Source: Entomohabitans teleogrylli
GTDB taxonomy: Bacteria > Pseudomonadota > Gammaproteobacteria > Enterobacterales > Enterobacteriaceae
Reading direction: 5' to 3'
DNA: 64,000 nt
Assembly (NCBI RefSeq): GCF_001484765.1
Contig: NZ_LLXO01000013.1
Span: 1 to 64,000 of the forward strand
This document shows positions 21,860-34,310 of this stretch, in pieces; position 1 is the first letter of the stretch; each line of letters opens with the position of its first letter. A program made the translations under genes and the position numbers. Below the pieces are notes generated by a model, which was not told where the DNA came from, made no database searches, and was given only the letters and a program-made list of their open reading frames with translations.

Positions 21860-22934
21860 AATTGCCAGCATTAAGAAATCTTTTGGCCGCACTCAGGTGC
21901 TGAATAATATTTCGCTGGATATTCCCTCTGGTCAAATGGTGGCGCTGCTCGGGCCTTCCGGTTCGGGTAAGACGACGCTGCTGCGGATTATTGCCGGGCT
22001 CGAACACCAGACCAGCGGGCGGATCAGCTTCCATGGCACCGATGTCAGTCGGCTGCACGCCCGGGATCGCAAAGTGGGGTTTGTTTTCCAGCACTATGCG
22101 CTGTTCCGCCACATGACGGTATTTGACAATATCGCTTTCGGCCTGACAGTGCTGCCGCGTCGTGAGCGGCCCAATGCCGCAGCAATTAAACAAAAAGTGA
22201 CCCAACTGCTGGAAATGGTGCAACTGGCCCATCTGGCGGATCGCTATCCGGCGCAGCTATCCGGCGGTCAGAAACAGCGCGTGGCGCTGGCCCGCGCTTT
22301 GGCGGTCGAGCCGCAGATTCTGCTGCTCGATGAACCGTTCGGCGCCCTCGACGCCCAGGTACGTAAAGAGCTGCGCCGCTGGCTGCGCGAGCTCCATGAA
22401 GAGCTGAAATTTACCAGCGTGTTCGTCACCCACGATCAGGAAGAGGCGATGGAAGTCGCTGACCGGGTGGTGGTGATGAGCCAGGGCAACATTGAGCAGG
22501 TTGATACGCCGGAAGCGGTGTGGCGTGAGCCGGCCACGCGCTTTGTGCTGGAGTTCCTCGGCGAAGTGAATCGCCTGAAAGGCACCATTCGCGGCAGTCA
22601 GTTCCACGTCGGCGCTCACCGCTGGCCGATGGGTTTCACCCCGGCGTATCAGGGGGAGGTGGACCTGTTTCTGCGCCCCTGGGAGGTGGACGTCAGCCGC
22701 CGCACCAGCCTCGATTCGCCGCTGCCGGTGCAGGTGATAGAGGTCAGTCCGCGCGGCCACTACATGCAACTGGTGGTGCAGCCGCTGGGCTGGTATCACG
22801 AACCGCTGACGGTGGTGCTGCGTGAAGAAATCGCCCCGTCACGCGGCGAGCGGCTGTTCATTGGGTTGCAGAATGCGCGGATTTACCACCAGCAAGAGCG
22901 TATCCAGAGTGTTGCCCTGATGCAGAGCGCTTGA
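21849..22934 (+). CDS. cysA: Sulfate/thiosulfate ABC transporter ATPase CysA
   Basis: Cytoplasmic ATPase that powers the CysUW permease. The 361 residues show Walker A (GPSGSGKTT, about residue 35), the ABC signature LSGGQKQR near 136, Walker [13 protein letters not shown] near 154, and the switch His in [11 protein letters not shown]-terminal TOBE-like regulatory part follows. It ends the cysPUWA transcript or reads into cysM past a terminator-like hairpin. Confidence 0.96.
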   Translation: MSIEIASIKKSFGRTQVLNNISLDIPSGQMVALLGPSGSGKTTLLRIIAGLEHQTSGRISFHGTDVSRLHARDRKVGFVFQHYALFRHMTVFDNIAFGLTVLPRRERPNAAAIKQKVTQLLEMVQLAHLADRYPAQLSGGQKQRVALARALAVEPQILLLDEPFGALDAQVRKELRRWLRELHEELKFTSVFVTHDQEEAMEVADRVVVMSQGNIEQVDTPEAVWREPATRFVLEFLGEVNRLKGTIRGSQFHVGAHRWPMGFTPAYQGEVDLFLRPWEVDVSRRTSLDSPLPVQVIEVSPRGHYMQLVVQPLGWYHEPLTVVLREEIAPSRGERLFIGLQNARIYHQQERIQSVALMQSA

Positions 22935-22956
22935 TAGTTTAACGGACACGATGAGC

Positions 22957-22982
22957 GGGCGGCCCATGTAGCCGCCCTTTTT
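22957..22982 (+). terminator. Terminator between cysA and cysM
   Basis: A GGGCGGC/GCCGCCC hairpin with a 7-base loop is followed by TTTTT, 18 bases before the cysM start. It looks like a strong intrinsic terminator; in E. coli cysM is partly read through from cysA. Confidence 0.8.
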
Positions 22983-23000
22983 GTATGGACAAACAGCGTC

Positions 23001-23909
23001 ATGACATTAGAAAACACGATTGGCAACACGCCTCTGGTCAGGCTACAGCGCAGCGCGCCGGACAACGGCAGTGAAATTTGGGTAAAACTGGAAGGCAATA
23101 ACCCGGCGGGGTCGGTAAAAGATCGCGCCGCGCTGTCGATGATTACCGAAGCGGAAAAACGCGGCGCCATTCGTCCCGGGGATGTGCTGATTGAAGCCAC
23201 CAGCGGCAACACCGGGATCGCGCTGGCGATGATCGCCGCGCTGAAAGGCTACCGGATGAAGTTGCTGATGCCGGATAACATGAGTATGGAGCGTAAAGCC
23301 GCCATGCGCGCCTATGGGGCGGAGCTGATTCTGGTTACCCGGGAGCAGGGGATGGAAGGCGCCCGCGATCTGGCCCAGGAGATGGCGCAGCGTGGTGAAG
23401 GTTACATCCTCGATCAATTTAATAATCCGGATAACCCGCTGGCTCATTATCGCACCACCGGACCCGAGATCTGGCGTCAGACTGACGGGCGGATCACGCA
23501 TTTCGTCTCCAGTATGGGGACCACGGGGACCATTACTGGAGTCAGCCGCTTTTTACGCGAACAAAATCCGGCGCCGACGATTGTCGGGCTACAGCCGGCG
23601 GAGGGCAGCAGCATTCCGGGGATTCGCCGCTGGCCGCAGGCTTATCTGCCGGGCATTTTCCGGGCGGAACTGGTGGATCAGGTGCTGGATATCAGCCAGG
23701 CGGAAGCCGAGCAAACCATGCGTATGCTGGCGATGCGTGAAGGGATCTTTTGCGGCGTCAGCTCCGGCGGCGCGGTAGCTGGCGCTCTGCGGGTGGCGCG
23801 GGAGAATCCCGGCGCGGTGGCGGTGGCGATTATCTGCGATCGCGGCGATCGCTATTTGTCCACCGGTGTCTTTAGCGAAGAGAGTTATGCCCAGGGGGCG
23901 GGGATTTAA
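23001..23909 (+). CDS. cysM: Cysteine synthase B CysM
   Basis: PLP-dependent O-acetylserine sulfhydrylase of 302 residues; isozyme B can use thiosulfate to make S-sulfocysteine, which suits its position after the thiosulfate importer. The PLP lysine is in NPAGSVKDRAA (near residue 41) and the phosphate loop is [10 protein letters not shown]. The C-terminus, with GVSSGGAVAGA, is complete. Distinguished from CysK by sequence and by this location. Confidence 0.95.
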   Translation: MTLENTIGNTPLVRLQRSAPDNGSEIWVKLEGNNPAGSVKDRAALSMITEAEKRGAIRPGDVLIEATSGNTGIALAMIAALKGYRMKLLMPDNMSMERKAAMRAYGAELILVTREQGMEGARDLAQEMAQRGEGYILDQFNNPDNPLAHYRTTGPEIWRQTDGRITHFVSSMGTTGTITGVSRFLREQNPAPTIVGLQPAEGSSIPGIRRWPQAYLPGIFRAELVDQVLDISQAEAEQTMRMLAMREGIFCGVSSGGAVAGALRVARENPGAVAVAIICDRGDRYLSTGVFSEESYAQGAGI

Positions 23910-23966
23910 CCTGTCGTCTCACCGTTGATCACTAACCCCGCGCCATAGCGGCGTGGGGATGGCGCG

Positions 23967-24350
23967 CTATGACGACGGCGCTGATTGCGCGAGGGTTTTG
24001 TCTGACTCCGCCAGCAGTCGGCGCAAAAACACCTGCGCATTTTCTTGCTGGTCGCCGCGCTTCACCAGATAGGGTTTGCCGCTGATCGAGGATGACGAGG
24101 CAACCTTATCAACAAACTGCTCTGCGCTGTTGATGCGTTTACGGGTGTTTTTAAGTTTCAGCTGTAGATGGGAAACGGCTTCGGCGCTGTTGTGCTCGCT
24201 ACCGTTGCGCACGAACACAATGTCCTGTTGCTTCGCGAGCTCCGCCAGCATGGCGTTAATCCGGGCCTCTTCATGGGCATTGAGCGCCGCCCAGACTGGC
24301 GACATAACCAGCAGGGTACTCAGCAGTAACAGCATCTTCCTGATAGACAT
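23967..24350 (-). CDS. yfeK: DUF5329 periplasmic protein YfeK
   Basis: Homologue of E. coli YfeK, function unknown. The ATG at 24350 gives 127 residues with a Sec signal ([21 protein letters not shown]) and the conserved mature segments [16 protein letters not shown] and [17 protein letters not shown]. It lies between cysM and crr. In E. coli the pdxK and yfeS genes are also in this interval; neither is present here. Confidence 0.85.
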   Translation of the reverse strand: MSIRKMLLLLSTLLVMSPVWAALNAHEEARINAMLAELAKQQDIVFVRNGSEHNSAEAVSHLQLKLKNTRKRINSAEQFVDKVASSSSISGKPYLVKRGDQQENAQVFLRRLLAESDKTLAQSAPSS

Positions 24351-24500
24351 GAATGTTCCTTGATTGAGATACGTAGTGTTGTTAGACGAAAGGCGAGACG
24401 GAAAGTTTCCGCGCCATAGCAAAATAGCGCATTGCCGTTCGGATATGGTCTGGAAATGAAAACGGCGCCATCAGGCGCCGCTTTAAAGTTGGGGCAGCAA

Positions 24501-25004
24501 TTACTTCTTAATGCGAATTACCGGCGTTTCGCCCACGGTCACGCTACCAGACAGCTTGATCAGCTCTTTGATCTCGTCCATGTTGGAAATCACCACCGGC
24601 GTCAGCGTCGATTTGGCTTTTTCTTCCAGCAGCGGCAGATCAAACTCAATGACCACATCGCCTTTCTTCACGCGCTGGCCTTCTTCGGCGATACGTTTGA
24701 AACCTTCGCCTTTCAGCTCGACAGTATCGATACCGAAGTGGACGAACAGCTCAATGCCGCTATCGGATTCGATAGAGAAGGCATGGTTGGTTTCAAAGAT
24801 TTTGCCGATAGTGCCATCAACCGGCGCTACCATTTTGTTACCGGTTGGTTTGATAGCGATACCATCGCCGACAATCTTCTCAGCAAACACCACGTCAGGT
24901 ACGTCTTCGATGTTGACGATTTCGCCAGACAGTGGAGCTACAATTTCAATGGTGCCGGCGTCGCTGTTACCTTTGTCGCCGAACAGTTTACTAAATAACC
25001 CCAT
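24501..25004 (-). CDS. crr: PTS glucose-specific enzyme IIA (EIIAGlc)
   Basis: Soluble phosphocarrier that takes phosphate from HPr and gives it to glucose-type EIIB domains; unphosphorylated it blocks other permeases, phosphorylated it stimulates adenylate cyclase. The 167 residues hold both active His (His74 in ETNHAF, His89 in [10 protein letters not shown], counting Met). The N-terminal 18 residues differ from E. coli and are two residues shorter; this is the amphipathic tail that touches the membrane. Last gene of ptsH-ptsI-crr. Confidence 0.97.
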   Translation of the reverse strand: MGLFSKLFGDKGNSDAGTIEIVAPLSGEIVNIEDVPDVVFAEKIVGDGIAIKPTGNKMVAPVDGTIGKIFETNHAFSIESDSGIELFVHFGIDTVELKGEGFKRIAEEGQRVKKGDVVIEFDLPLLEEKAKSTLTPVVISNMDEIKELIKLSGSVTVGETPVIRIKK

Positions 25005-25047
25005 TAACCTTCTCTCCTAAGCAGTAATTTTGGCCGCATCTCGTGGA

Positions 25048-26775
25048 TTAGCAGATTGTTTTTTCTTCAATGAACTTGTTAACCAGCGTCATTAACTCGT
25101 CCGTTGTCGGTTGAGCAAGAGCCTGCTCTGCTAACACCTTCGCATCTTCGAAGTTGGTATTACGAATAATCTTCTTGATGCGCGGGATAGAAATGGCACT
25201 CATACTGAATTCATCCAGACCCATCCCCAGCAACAGTAGTGTAGCACGTTCGTCACCAGCAAGCTCACCGCACATACCGGTCCACTTACCTTCTGCATGA
25301 GACGCGTCAATCACTTGCTTGATCAGGTTCAGGACAGACGGAGACATCGGCTGGTAAAGGTGAGAGATCATATCATTCCCACGGTCAACAGCCAGAGTAT
25401 ACTGCGTCAGGTCGTTAGTACCAATACTAAAGAAATCCACCTCTTTGGCGAGGTGACGGGCGATAGTGGCTGCCGCAGGAGTTTCCACCATGACGCCGAT
25501 CTCAATGGATTCGTCGAAGGCTTTGCCTTCATCGCGCAGTTCCTGCTTGAAGATGTCGATCTCTTTCTTCAGCGTACGCACCTCTTCAACAGAGATGATC
25601 ATCGGGAACATAATGCGCAGTTTTCCGAAAGCGGAAGCGCGCAGGATGGCGCGCAGCTGATCGCGCAGGATCTCTTTACGATCCAACGCAATACGGATGG
25701 CGCGCCAGCCGAGGAACGGGTTCTCTTCTTTCGGGAAGTTCATGTACGGCAACTCTTTGTCGCCGCCGATATCCATGGTGCGAACGATAACTGCCTGAGA
25801 GCCGCAGGCTTCCGCCACCGCTTTGTAAGCGTGGAACTGCTCTTCTTCCGTCGGAAGAGCGTCACGGTCCATGAACAGGAATTCGGTGCGGTACAGGCCC
25901 ACGCCTTCCGCGCCGTTGCGCTCAGCGCCGGCGACGTCGCGCACGGTACCGATGTTGGCGCAAACTTCCACCTGGTGACCATCAAGGGTGATCGCCGGCA
26001 GGTCTTTCAGTTTAGCCAGTTCGACTTTCTCTTCGGCAACCTGCGCCTGTACTTTGCGCAGCGCTTCGATCTGATCGTTGCTCGGGTTGACGTAAACCTG
26101 GTTGTTTACCGCGTCGAGAATCAGATAGTCGTCGTTTTTCACCTGGGTGGTGACGCTTCCGGTACCGACAATCGCCGGCAGTTCCAGAGAGCGCGCCATA
26201 ATTGAGGTATGGGAAGTACGACCGCCCAGATCGGTAATAAAGCCGAGGACCTTTTTCAGGTTCAACTGTGCGGTTTCGGACGGCGTCAGGTCAACTGCGA
26301 CCAGAATCACTTCGTCCTGAATAGCGCTCAGGTCGATAATCGCCAGGCCGAGGATGTTACGCAGCAGACGTTTACCGATATCGCGCACGTCGGCGGCGCG
26401 CTCTTTCAGGTATTCGTCATCTAACTCTTCCAGGGCAGTGGCCTGACCTTCGATAACTTCGTGCGCCGCCGCATCGGCAGTGACGAGTTTATCTTTAATC
26501 AGGGCTATGATTTCCTGCTCAAGCTCCTCATCTTCCAGCAACATGATGTGGCCTTCGAAGATGGCTTCTTTCTCTTCACCAAAGGTTTCACCAGCTTTGG
26601 TCTTAATCGCTTCCAGCTGCTCAGAGGCTTTTGCCCGGCCGCTCATGAAACGCTCAATTTCCTGGTCAACCTTGTCAGCAGAAATTTTCTTCCGGTCGAT
26701 GACAATTTCATCTTCTTTCAGCAAAAGTGCTTTGCCGAAAGCAATACCCGGGGATGCTAAAATGCCTGAAATCAT
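25048..26775 (-). CDS. ptsI: PTS enzyme I PtsI
   Basis: Phosphoenolpyruvate-protein phosphotransferase, the entry enzyme of the PTS. It autophosphorylates on His189 ([12 protein letters not shown]) with PEP and passes the phosphate to HPr. The C-terminal PEP-binding barrel contains the [12 protein letters not shown] signature and active Cys in GMCGELAGD. The length of 575 residues is exactly that of E. coli. It follows ptsH after 52 bases and precedes crr by 43. Confidence 0.97.
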   Translation of the reverse strand: MISGILASPGIAFGKALLLKEDEIVIDRKKISADKVDQEIERFMSGRAKASEQLEAIKTKAGETFGEEKEAIFEGHIMLLEDEELEQEIIALIKDKLVTADAAAHEVIEGQATALEELDDEYLKERAADVRDIGKRLLRNILGLAIIDLSAIQDEVILVAVDLTPSETAQLNLKKVLGFITDLGGRTSHTSIMARSLELPAIVGTGSVTTQVKNDDYLILDAVNNQVYVNPSNDQIEALRKVQAQVAEEKVELAKLKDLPAITLDGHQVEVCANIGTVRDVAGAERNGAEGVGLYRTEFLFMDRDALPTEEEQFHAYKAVAEACGSQAVIVRTMDIGGDKELPYMNFPKEENPFLGWRAIRIALDRKEILRDQLRAILRASAFGKLRIMFPMIISVEEVRTLKKEIDIFKQELRDEGKAFDESIEIGVMVETPAAATIARHLAKEVDFFSIGTNDLTQYTLAVDRGNDMISHLYQPMSPSVLNLIKQVIDASHAEGKWTGMCGELAGDERATLLLLGMGLDEFSMSAISIPRIKKIIRNTNFEDAKVLAEQALAQPTTDELMTLVNKFIEEKTIC

Positions 26776-26827
26776 AACCCTACCTTACTTGTGACTGATT
26801 TTTTTAATAAAAACCTGTAGCCGCAGC

Positions 26828-27085
26828 TTACTCGAGTTCAGCCATCAGTTTTACCAGATGCTCAACAGCCTGCTGCTCATCTTCGCCTTCGGCGGAGAGG
26901 GTTACTACGGTGCCCTGGGTCAGACCCAGAGTTTGCAGTTTAAACAGGCTTTTCGCGCTGGCGCTTTTGCCGTTGGAAGTCACAGTGATCTCAGAAGTGA
27001 AGCCTTTGGCTTCTTTAACAAACTGAGCGGCAGGGCGGGTATGCAGACCGTTCGGAGCGGTAATGGTAACTTCTTGCTGGAACAT
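26828..27085 (-). CDS. ptsH: PTS phosphocarrier protein HPr
   Basis: Small phosphocarrier between enzyme I and the sugar-specific EII proteins. The phosphorylated His15 is in GLHTRPAA, and Ser46 lies in [12 protein letters not shown]. 85 residues, the family length. First gene of the pts operon; the regulatory region lies upstream at 27120-27405. Confidence 0.98.
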   Translation of the reverse strand: MFQQEVTITAPNGLHTRPAAQFVKEAKGFTSEITVTSNGKSASAKSLFKLQTLGLTQGTVVTLSAEGEDEQQAVEHLVKLMAELE

Positions 27086-27119
27086 TGTATTTCCCCAACT
27101 TATAGGTTTAGTGTTGTGG

Positions 27120-27165
27120 AACTAAAGTCTAGCCTGGCGGCCACACTTTAGCCTGTAATGTTAGC
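27120..27165 (-). promoter_or_regulatory. ptsH proximal promoter (P1-like)
   Basis: On the minus strand a TAGACT -10 hexamer (27126-27131) lies in a segment very like the E. coli ptsH P1 region (CTAGACTTTAGTTCCACAA), followed by the conserved AACCTATAAGTTGGGGAAA leader and ribosome-binding site. The -35 is less clear. Confidence 0.6.
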
Positions 27166-27308
27166 GCTGTAGTCAAAGCGACATAGCGCAGAAAGCGGTA
27201 GACGATAAAGATACGATAGCGCGTTTCGCACGTCGTTATCTATTATGCCGCGAAAAAACCTCGGTAACCAAATCGTTAAATCGATTCAGCAGGGGTGAGG
27301 CTTTCACC

Positions 27309-27405
27309 GATTAATTTCGCGCATCGAAATAATTTGTCTGGTTAAATACCAGACCCTGAGAAGTGAAGCAATGCCGGGGTGGGTGAAAGTTTGATGTGTA
27401 CCACA
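27309..27405 (-). promoter_or_regulatory. ptsH distal promoter (P0-like) with CRP site and Mlc operator
   Basis: Read on the minus strand: a CRP-type dyad TGTGG-N6-TCAAA at 27390-27405, a TG-extended -10 TATTTA at 27343-27348 predicting a start near 27336, and an Mlc-type operator (TTATTTCGATGCGCG core) at 27309-27334 covering the start. The CRP centre falls at about -61.5. The E. coli ptsH P0 promoter has the same factors, so regulation by CRP-cAMP and glucose-relieved Mlc repression is likely. The rest of the 27166-27308 leader holds no gene. Confidence 0.7.
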
Positions 27406-27432
27406 AAAAAGCACCCTGGTGGGTGCTTTTTT
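27405..27432 (-). terminator. cysK terminator
   Basis: A perfect 12-bp stem (AAAAAAGCACCC/GGGTGCTTTTTT, 4-base loop) lies 22 bases beyond the cysK stop. It carries runs on both sides, so could work in both directions, and directly abuts the ptsH CRP site. Confidence 0.9.
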
Positions 27433-27454
27433 CAGCAATATCGCCAGTCTGGCA

Positions 27455-28426
27455 TCACTGTTGCAGCTCTTTCTCTGTAAACAGATCGGCAAACAGCGCG
27501 GTGCTGAGGTAACGTTCACCCGAGGAAGGAAGGATAACCACAATATTCTTATTGGTAAAGGTTTCGTCTTCCTGAAGTTTCAGCGCGGCGGCTACTGCCG
27601 CTCCGGAGGAGATACCTGCCAGAATACCTTCTTCTTCCATCAGACGACGCGCGGTGGCGATCGCCTCTTCGTTGGTGATAGTAACGACTTTATCTACCAG
27701 CTTCAAATCGAGGTTGCCCGGAATAAATCCGGCGCCAATGCCCTGAATTTTATGCGGGCCTGGCTTGATCTCTTCTCCGGCCAGCGCCTGGGTGATCACC
27801 GGCGAATCGCTGGGCTCAACGGCTACGCTGATCAGATCTTTTTTACCTTTGGTGTTCTTGATGTAGCGGCTGACCCCGGTCAATGTCCCACCGGTACCGA
27901 CGCCGGCGATAAAGACATCTACCTGGCCGTCGGTATCTTCCCAAATCTCCGGACCGGTGGTTTTCTCATGAATTTCCGGGTTGGCAGGGTTGGAGAACTG
28001 CTGCAGCAGGATATATTTGGCCGGATCGCTGGCGACGATCTCTTCCGCTTTCTGGATCGCGCCCTTCATGCCTTTTGCCCCTTCGGTCAGCACCAGGTTA
28101 GCGCCCAGCGCTTTGAGCAGTTTACGGCGTTCAATACTCATGGTTTCCGGCATGGTGAGCGTCAGCTTATAGCCGCGAGCCGCCGCGACGTAGGCCAGGG
28201 CAATGCCGGTGTTACCGCTGGTCGGTTCAACCAGTTCCACGCCAGGTTTGAGAATGCCTCGTTTCTCGGCATCCCAGATCATGTTGGCGCCAATACGGCA
28301 TTTTACGCTGAAACTGGGGTTGCGGGATTCAACCTTGGCCAGAATGCGTCCGTTGCCGATGCGGTTCAGGCGAACCAGCGGGGTATGGCCGATGGTTAAC
28401 GAGTTATCTTCATAAATCTTGCTCAT
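27455..28426 (-). CDS. cysK: Cysteine synthase A CysK
   Basis: Main O-acetylserine (thiol)-lyase: O-acetylserine plus sulfide gives cysteine. PLP enzyme of 323 residues with the PLP lysine in [11 protein letters not shown] (near residue 42), the loop [10 protein letters not shown], and the [11 protein letters not shown] phosphate site. It is expected to form the cysteine synthase complex with CysE (not in the window). Terminated by the strong hairpin next to the ptsH promoter. Confidence 0.97.
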   Translation of the reverse strand: MSKIYEDNSLTIGHTPLVRLNRIGNGRILAKVESRNPSFSVKCRIGANMIWDAEKRGILKPGVELVEPTSGNTGIALAYVAAARGYKLTLTMPETMSIERRKLLKALGANLVLTEGAKGMKGAIQKAEEIVASDPAKYILLQQFSNPANPEIHEKTTGPEIWEDTDGQVDVFIAGVGTGGTLTGVSRYIKNTKGKKDLISVAVEPSDSPVITQALAGEEIKPGPHKIQGIGAGFIPGNLDLKLVDKVVTITNEEAIATARRLMEEEGILAGISSGAAVAAALKLQEDETFTNKNIVVILPSSGERYLSTALFADLFTEKELQQ

Positions 28427-28649
28427 GGCGTGTCCTTAACAGTATGAATTTTGGGAACCACTTCAGCATACCCGCTCAGGAAATATGCGGAAGTAAGGAT
28501 TTAGCATATCGTTATGCTGATGTGAAATAATGATGAGCGGTATGGAATAAGAGCCGGCATAAGATGGCCGCTGGATGGGGTGTCAGGCGCGTCAGGCCGC
28601 AGGGAAACAGAATCGCAGCCGGGATTACGTGCTACGCAGTAATGTAACA

Positions 28650-28674
28650 GCCCAAAAAACAGCGTTTTTCGGGC
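28650..28674 (-). terminator. cysZ terminator
   Basis: An 11-bp stem with one mismatch (GCCCAAAAAAC/CGTTTTTCGGGC) lies 30 bases past the cysZ stop and has T-rich arms on the minus strand. The rest of the 28427-28705 gap should hold the CysB-dependent cysK promoter, which I could not pin down. Confidence 0.65.
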
Positions 28675-28705
28675 TTCTGCAAGACCAGCCGTGCGGCATA
28701 AAACG

Positions 28706-29464
28706 TTACCGCCAACTCCCGTGTTTACTACGGTAGAGATCCACCCACATCGCCGTCGCGCCGCACACGGCGACCGGCATGATCACCAGATTCAGTACCG
28801 GGATCAGGGTAAACAGACTGACCAGCGAGCCAAATTGCATATTGATGAATTTGCGCTCGCGCAGCGCCACACGCATCTCTTTAAACGGCACTTTGTGGTT
28901 GTCGAAGGGGTAGTCGCAGTACTGAATAGCCAGCATCCAGGCGCTGAACAGGAACCATAACACCGGCGCCAGCGTCTGGCCGACACCCGGGATCAGGTAC
29001 AGCAGCAACAAAACCAGAGCCCGCGGCAGGTACCAGATAAATTTTTGCCATTCGCGTTTCATAATCCGCGGCACATCTTTCATTACGCCCCAGACGCCGG
29101 TATCCGGCGGGGTGGCGCCGGTGAGCCGGGCTTCCAGCTGTTCCGCCAACAGGCCGTTAAACGGCGCGGCTATCCAGTTGGCGATGGTGGAAAACAGATA
29201 ACCAAAAACCAGAAAGATCGACAGGACCGCTATCGGCCAGAGCAGGTAACTCAGCCACTGTAGCCAGTTCGGAACATAAGAGAGCAGGGCGGGGATCCAC
29301 TCGCCCAACTGTGTGAACAGCCACCAGAAGGCGCCGCCCATCAGGACAATGTTTACCAGCAGCGGCAGCACCACAAAACGGCGAATACCGGGCTCGCGAA
29401 TTAGTTTCCAGCCTTCGGAAAAATAATACAAACCGCTGCGCGGGGTGGGGGATTGTGTGACCAT
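28706..29464 (-). CDS. cysZ: Sulfate permease CysZ
   Basis: Inner-membrane sulfate transporter of the EI24/CysZ family, 252 residues. It has hydrophobic spans near residues 25-50, 65-90, 145-175 and 205-230 and the family start [14 protein letters not shown]. It supplies sulfate for cysteine synthesis together with CysPUWA. It lies upstream of cysK on the same strand but with about 280 bases and a terminator between them; divergent from zipA. Confidence 0.95.
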   Translation of the reverse strand: MVTQSPTPRSGLYYFSEGWKLIREPGIRRFVVLPLLVNIVLMGGAFWWLFTQLGEWIPALLSYVPNWLQWLSYLLWPIAVLSIFLVFGYLFSTIANWIAAPFNGLLAEQLEARLTGATPPDTGVWGVMKDVPRIMKREWQKFIWYLPRALVLLLLYLIPGVGQTLAPVLWFLFSAWMLAIQYCDYPFDNHKVPFKEMRVALRERKFINMQFGSLVSLFTLIPVLNLVIMPVAVCGATAMWVDLYRSKHGSWR

Positions 29465-29732
29465 GAAGTGGCGATACTCCTCTATACAGCCAGTGATACT
29501 TTTGTTGTTTCAGATAGATTCGTCTTTTGGGCCAGAAGTTCCCCGCTTATCATAACGGAGCTGTTGCGGATAACCAGCGGTGAAATGGTCGAAAAAACAG
29601 CAAAAAACACGTTTTAGCTCATCTTTACGTACTGAAAACCCAGAGCGCACTTGCACTTATGTGGATGGGCAAATACTCTTAGTGAATAAATGATTGCCGC
29701 GGTGGCAAGGTGTTAGAACAACAGAGAATATA

Positions 29733-30764
29733 ATGATGCAGGACTTGCGTCTGATATTAATCATTGTTGGCGCGATAGCCATAATAGCCTTACTGGTGCA
29801 CGGCCTGTGGACCAGCCGTAAGGAGCGTTCTTCCGTTTTTCGCGATCGTCCGCTGAAGCGGATGAAATCGCAGCGCGATGACGACGACGATGCCGACGAA
29901 GAAAGGCGTTACGACAACGACGGTGTCGGGGAAGTGCGCGTGCGTCGCATGGGCACGGCACAGGAGCCGAGGGATCCAGAGCCGCCGCGTCAGCCTCAGG
30001 CGCCGCAGCATAATTACCAGCCGCCTTACGGCGCGCCTCAGCCGCGCCAGCAGCAACCCGTACAGCCTGCCGCACCGCAGCAGCCGGAGTGGGAGCGTCA
30101 GGAAACCCCTGAACCGCCGCTAACCCAGCAGCCGGTCCGTGAGCCGCAACCTGTCGCCCACGAGCCGCAGCAGCCTCCTCGTCAGCCTGTGCCGCAGCAG
30201 CCGACTCCGCCGTTGCATCAACATCAACAGCCCGTTGCTCAGCCATCGCAGCAGCCCGTTGCGCCGCAGCCTGAGCCGCAGCCGGTTGCGCAAGCGCAGC
30301 CTGAACCGGAAGCCCAGCCGGCGCCAGTACAGGAAAAACCGACGCCGAAAGAGACGGTGATTGTCATGAACGTGGCGGCCCATGCCGGTAGCCAGTTGAA
30401 TGGCGATGCTCTGCTCAGTAGCATTCAACAGGCCGGTTTTATCTTCGGCGATATGAACATCTTCCATCGTCATCTCAGCCCCGACGGCAGCGGTCCCGTG
30501 CTGTTCAGCCTGGCCAATATGGTGAAGCCGGGATCGTTCGATCCGGAAACCATGAGCGATTTTATGACCCCGGGCGTGACGATGTTTATGCAGGTGCCTT
30601 CCTATGGCGATGCGCTGCAAAACTTCAAGCTGATGCTGCAGTCCGCTCAGCATATTGCCGATGAAGTGGGTGGCGTGGTGCTCGACGATCAGCGCCGGAT
30701 GATGACGCCGCAGAAGCTGCGCGAGTATCAGGATCGTATTCGCGATGTGATTGGCGCGCACTAA
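29733..30764 (+). CDS. zipA: Cell division protein ZipA
   Basis: Membrane-anchored divisome protein that ties FtsZ to the inner membrane. The ATG at 29733 ([13 protein letters not shown]) gives 343 residues: a transmembrane anchor at 5-27, a basic/acidic stretch to about 70 with a run of Asp, a Pro/Gln-rich unstructured linker from about 85 to 205, and the FtsZ-binding C-terminal domain. The binding domain ([11 protein letters not shown]...[12 protein letters not shown]...[14 protein letters not shown]) is intact. The linker is low-complexity and differs from E. coli in length and repeats. Confidence 0.96.
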   Translation: MMQDLRLILIIVGAIAIIALLVHGLWTSRKERSSVFRDRPLKRMKSQRDDDDDADEERRYDNDGVGEVRVRRMGTAQEPRDPEPPRQPQAPQHNYQPPYGAPQPRQQQPVQPAAPQQPEWERQETPEPPLTQQPVREPQPVAHEPQQPPRQPVPQQPTPPLHQHQQPVAQPSQQPVAPQPEPQPVAQAQPEPEAQPAPVQEKPTPKETVIVMNVAAHAGSQLNGDALLSSIQQAGFIFGDMNIFHRHLSPDGSGPVLFSLANMVKPGSFDPETMSDFMTPGVTMFMQVPSYGDALQNFKLMLQSAQHIADEVGGVVLDDQRRMMTPQKLREYQDRIRDVIGAH

Positions 30765-30790
30765 ATTGCGTGGCAGGTCGCTCTTTTCTT

Positions 30791-30812
30791 AACCCCCGCC
30801 TGTCGGGGGTTA
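30791..30812 (+). terminator. zipA terminator hairpin
   Basis: An AACCCCCG/CGGGGGTT stem with a 5-base loop lies 27 bases after the zipA stop. It is the first of several hairpins between zipA and ligA. Confidence 0.6.
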
Positions 30813-30820
30813 ATTACTGT

Positions 30821-30853
30821 CAAAGCCCAAAAAAGGTGATTTTTTGGGCTTTG
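30821..30853. terminator. Strong bidirectional terminator between zipA and ligA
   Basis: Perfect 14-bp arms (CAAAGCCCAAAAAA and its complement) with a 5-base loop. A- and T-runs on the two arms fit termination in either direction. Confidence 0.8.
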
Positions 30854-30922
30854 TGGTTAACGGGCAAAAATCAACCTGTTGATTTTCCGGGCCCGGTAGT
30901 GTTACCACAGGGCAGAGGATAG

Positions 30923-32998
<2,076 letters not shown>

Positions 32999-32999
32999 C

Positions 33000-33215
33000 A
33001 TGGAAAAAGAGCAACTGATCGAGATAGCCAATACCGTGATGCCGTTTGGTAAATACCAGGGCCGGGCGCTGATTGACCTACCGGAGGAGTATTTGCTGTG
33101 GTTCTCGCGCAAAGGGGAATTCCCCAAAGGGCATCTTGGGGAGCTGATGGCGCTGACGTTGCTTATCAAAATTGAGGGGCTGGACCATCTGGTCCGCCCC
33201 CTGAAACGCCACTAG
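33000..33215 (+). CDS. ypeB: DUF3820 small protein YpeB
   Basis: 71-residue homologue of E. coli YpeB (DUF3820), function unknown; the family core MPFGKYQGRALIDLPEEYLLWF is clear. The ATG at 33000 starts one base after the ligA stop, which indicates co-translation with the ligase; a longer reading of this frame overlaps ligA and is not conserved. Its stop overlaps the yfeH stop on the other strand (CTAG). Confidence 0.9.
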   Translation: MEKEQLIEIANTVMPFGKYQGRALIDLPEEYLLWFSRKGEFPKGHLGELMALTLLIKIEGLDHLVRPLKRH

Positions 33216-34222
33216 CCTTTGGAAGCCGGCAGCGGGGCCGTGGGGCTGCTGGCAGCCGCCTTTTCGGCCTGGGCTTTATAACGCCGGGCCAGTACTGCGC
33301 ACACCATCAGCTGGATCTGGTGAAAAATCATCAGCGGCAGCACCATAATACCCACCGTCGCCGCCGGGAACAGGATATTGGCCATCGGTACGCCATTAGC
33401 GAGGCTTTTCTTCGAACCGCAGAAAACAATAGTGATTTCATCGGCTTTGCTGAACCCGCAGCGCCGCGCCACCACGATGTTCACCACAATCACTATCGCC
33501 AGCAGTACCAGGCTGACCACAACAATAAACAGTAGAGTTCCCAGCCCCACTTTATGCCAGATACCGTGAGTCACCGCCTCGCTGAAAGCGGTATAGACCA
33601 CCAGCAAAATGGAGGTTTGATCGGTTTTACTGATCCACTTTTTATGGCGCGCCACCCAGTTACCGATCAGCGGACGCGAAAGATGGCCGACGACAAACGG
33701 GACCAGCAATTGCAGCATGATGTTCCCCACCTGCTGCAGATTGCCGCTGGCGCCCTGGACATGCATCAACAGACCGACCAGCAGCGGAGAGAGGAATACC
33801 CCCAGCAGACTGGAAGCGGACGCCGAGCACACCGCCGCGGCAACGTTACCGCCGGCCAGCGAAGTGAACGCGATGGCCGACTGCACGGTGGCTGGCAAAA
33901 TGCATAGATACAGAAAGCCGGTGTAAATGTCCGGGCTAACGTCCACCGGCGCCCAGCGGACAAACAGTACGCCCAGTACCGGGAAGAGGATAAAGGTGCT
34001 GCACATCACCCACAGATGCAGCCGCCAGTGTCTGCTGCCTGCCACAATGGCTTCCCGGGACAATTTGGCGCCGTGCATGAAAAACAACAGCGCGATGGCC
34101 GCGGTGGTTAATCCATCAAAAAAACCTACCCAGTCGCCTCTGGCAGGCAAAAAGGTTGCCAACAGCACGGTAATCACCAGCGTTAACGTGAATGGATCGA
34201 CAATGCGCAACAATTTCATCAT
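33212..34222 (-). CDS. yfeH: Bile acid:sodium symporter family protein YfeH
   Basis: Inner-membrane transporter of the SBF/BASS-like superfamily, 336 residues with about ten membrane helices. Conserved features include LLFFMHGAKLSREA near residue 44 and VFCGSKKSLANGVPMA near 265. The substrate is unknown. It starts at either of two adjacent ATGs (34222 or 34219). Divergent from the LysR gene yfeR, which may regulate it, as suggested by the same pairing in E. coli. Confidence 0.92.
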   Translation of the reverse strand: MMKLLRIVDPFTLTLVITVLLATFLPARGDWVGFFDGLTTAAIALLFFMHGAKLSREAIVAGSRHWRLHLWVMCSTFILFPVLGVLFVRWAPVDVSPDIYTGFLYLCILPATVQSAIAFTSLAGGNVAAAVCSASASSLLGVFLSPLLVGLLMHVQGASGNLQQVGNIMLQLLVPFVVGHLSRPLIGNWVARHKKWISKTDQTSILLVVYTAFSEAVTHGIWHKVGLGTLLFIVVVSLVLLAIVIVVNIVVARRCGFSKADEITIVFCGSKKSLANGVPMANILFPAATVGIMVLPLMIFHQIQLMVCAVLARRYKAQAEKAAASSPTAPLPASKG

Positions 34223-34310
34223 AAAACCTCAACATTATTTGCCCTTTATTGTGCGTAAAGGTATTTCAGAAATAAAATTGATTTATTGCATACATAGATG
34301 AACAGATTAG

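Noticed and set aside
29733-30764. Pro/Gln-rich linker of ZipA as a sign of an unusual fusion
   Set aside because: ZipA proteins normally have a variable Pro/Gln-rich linker; both end domains are ordinary.
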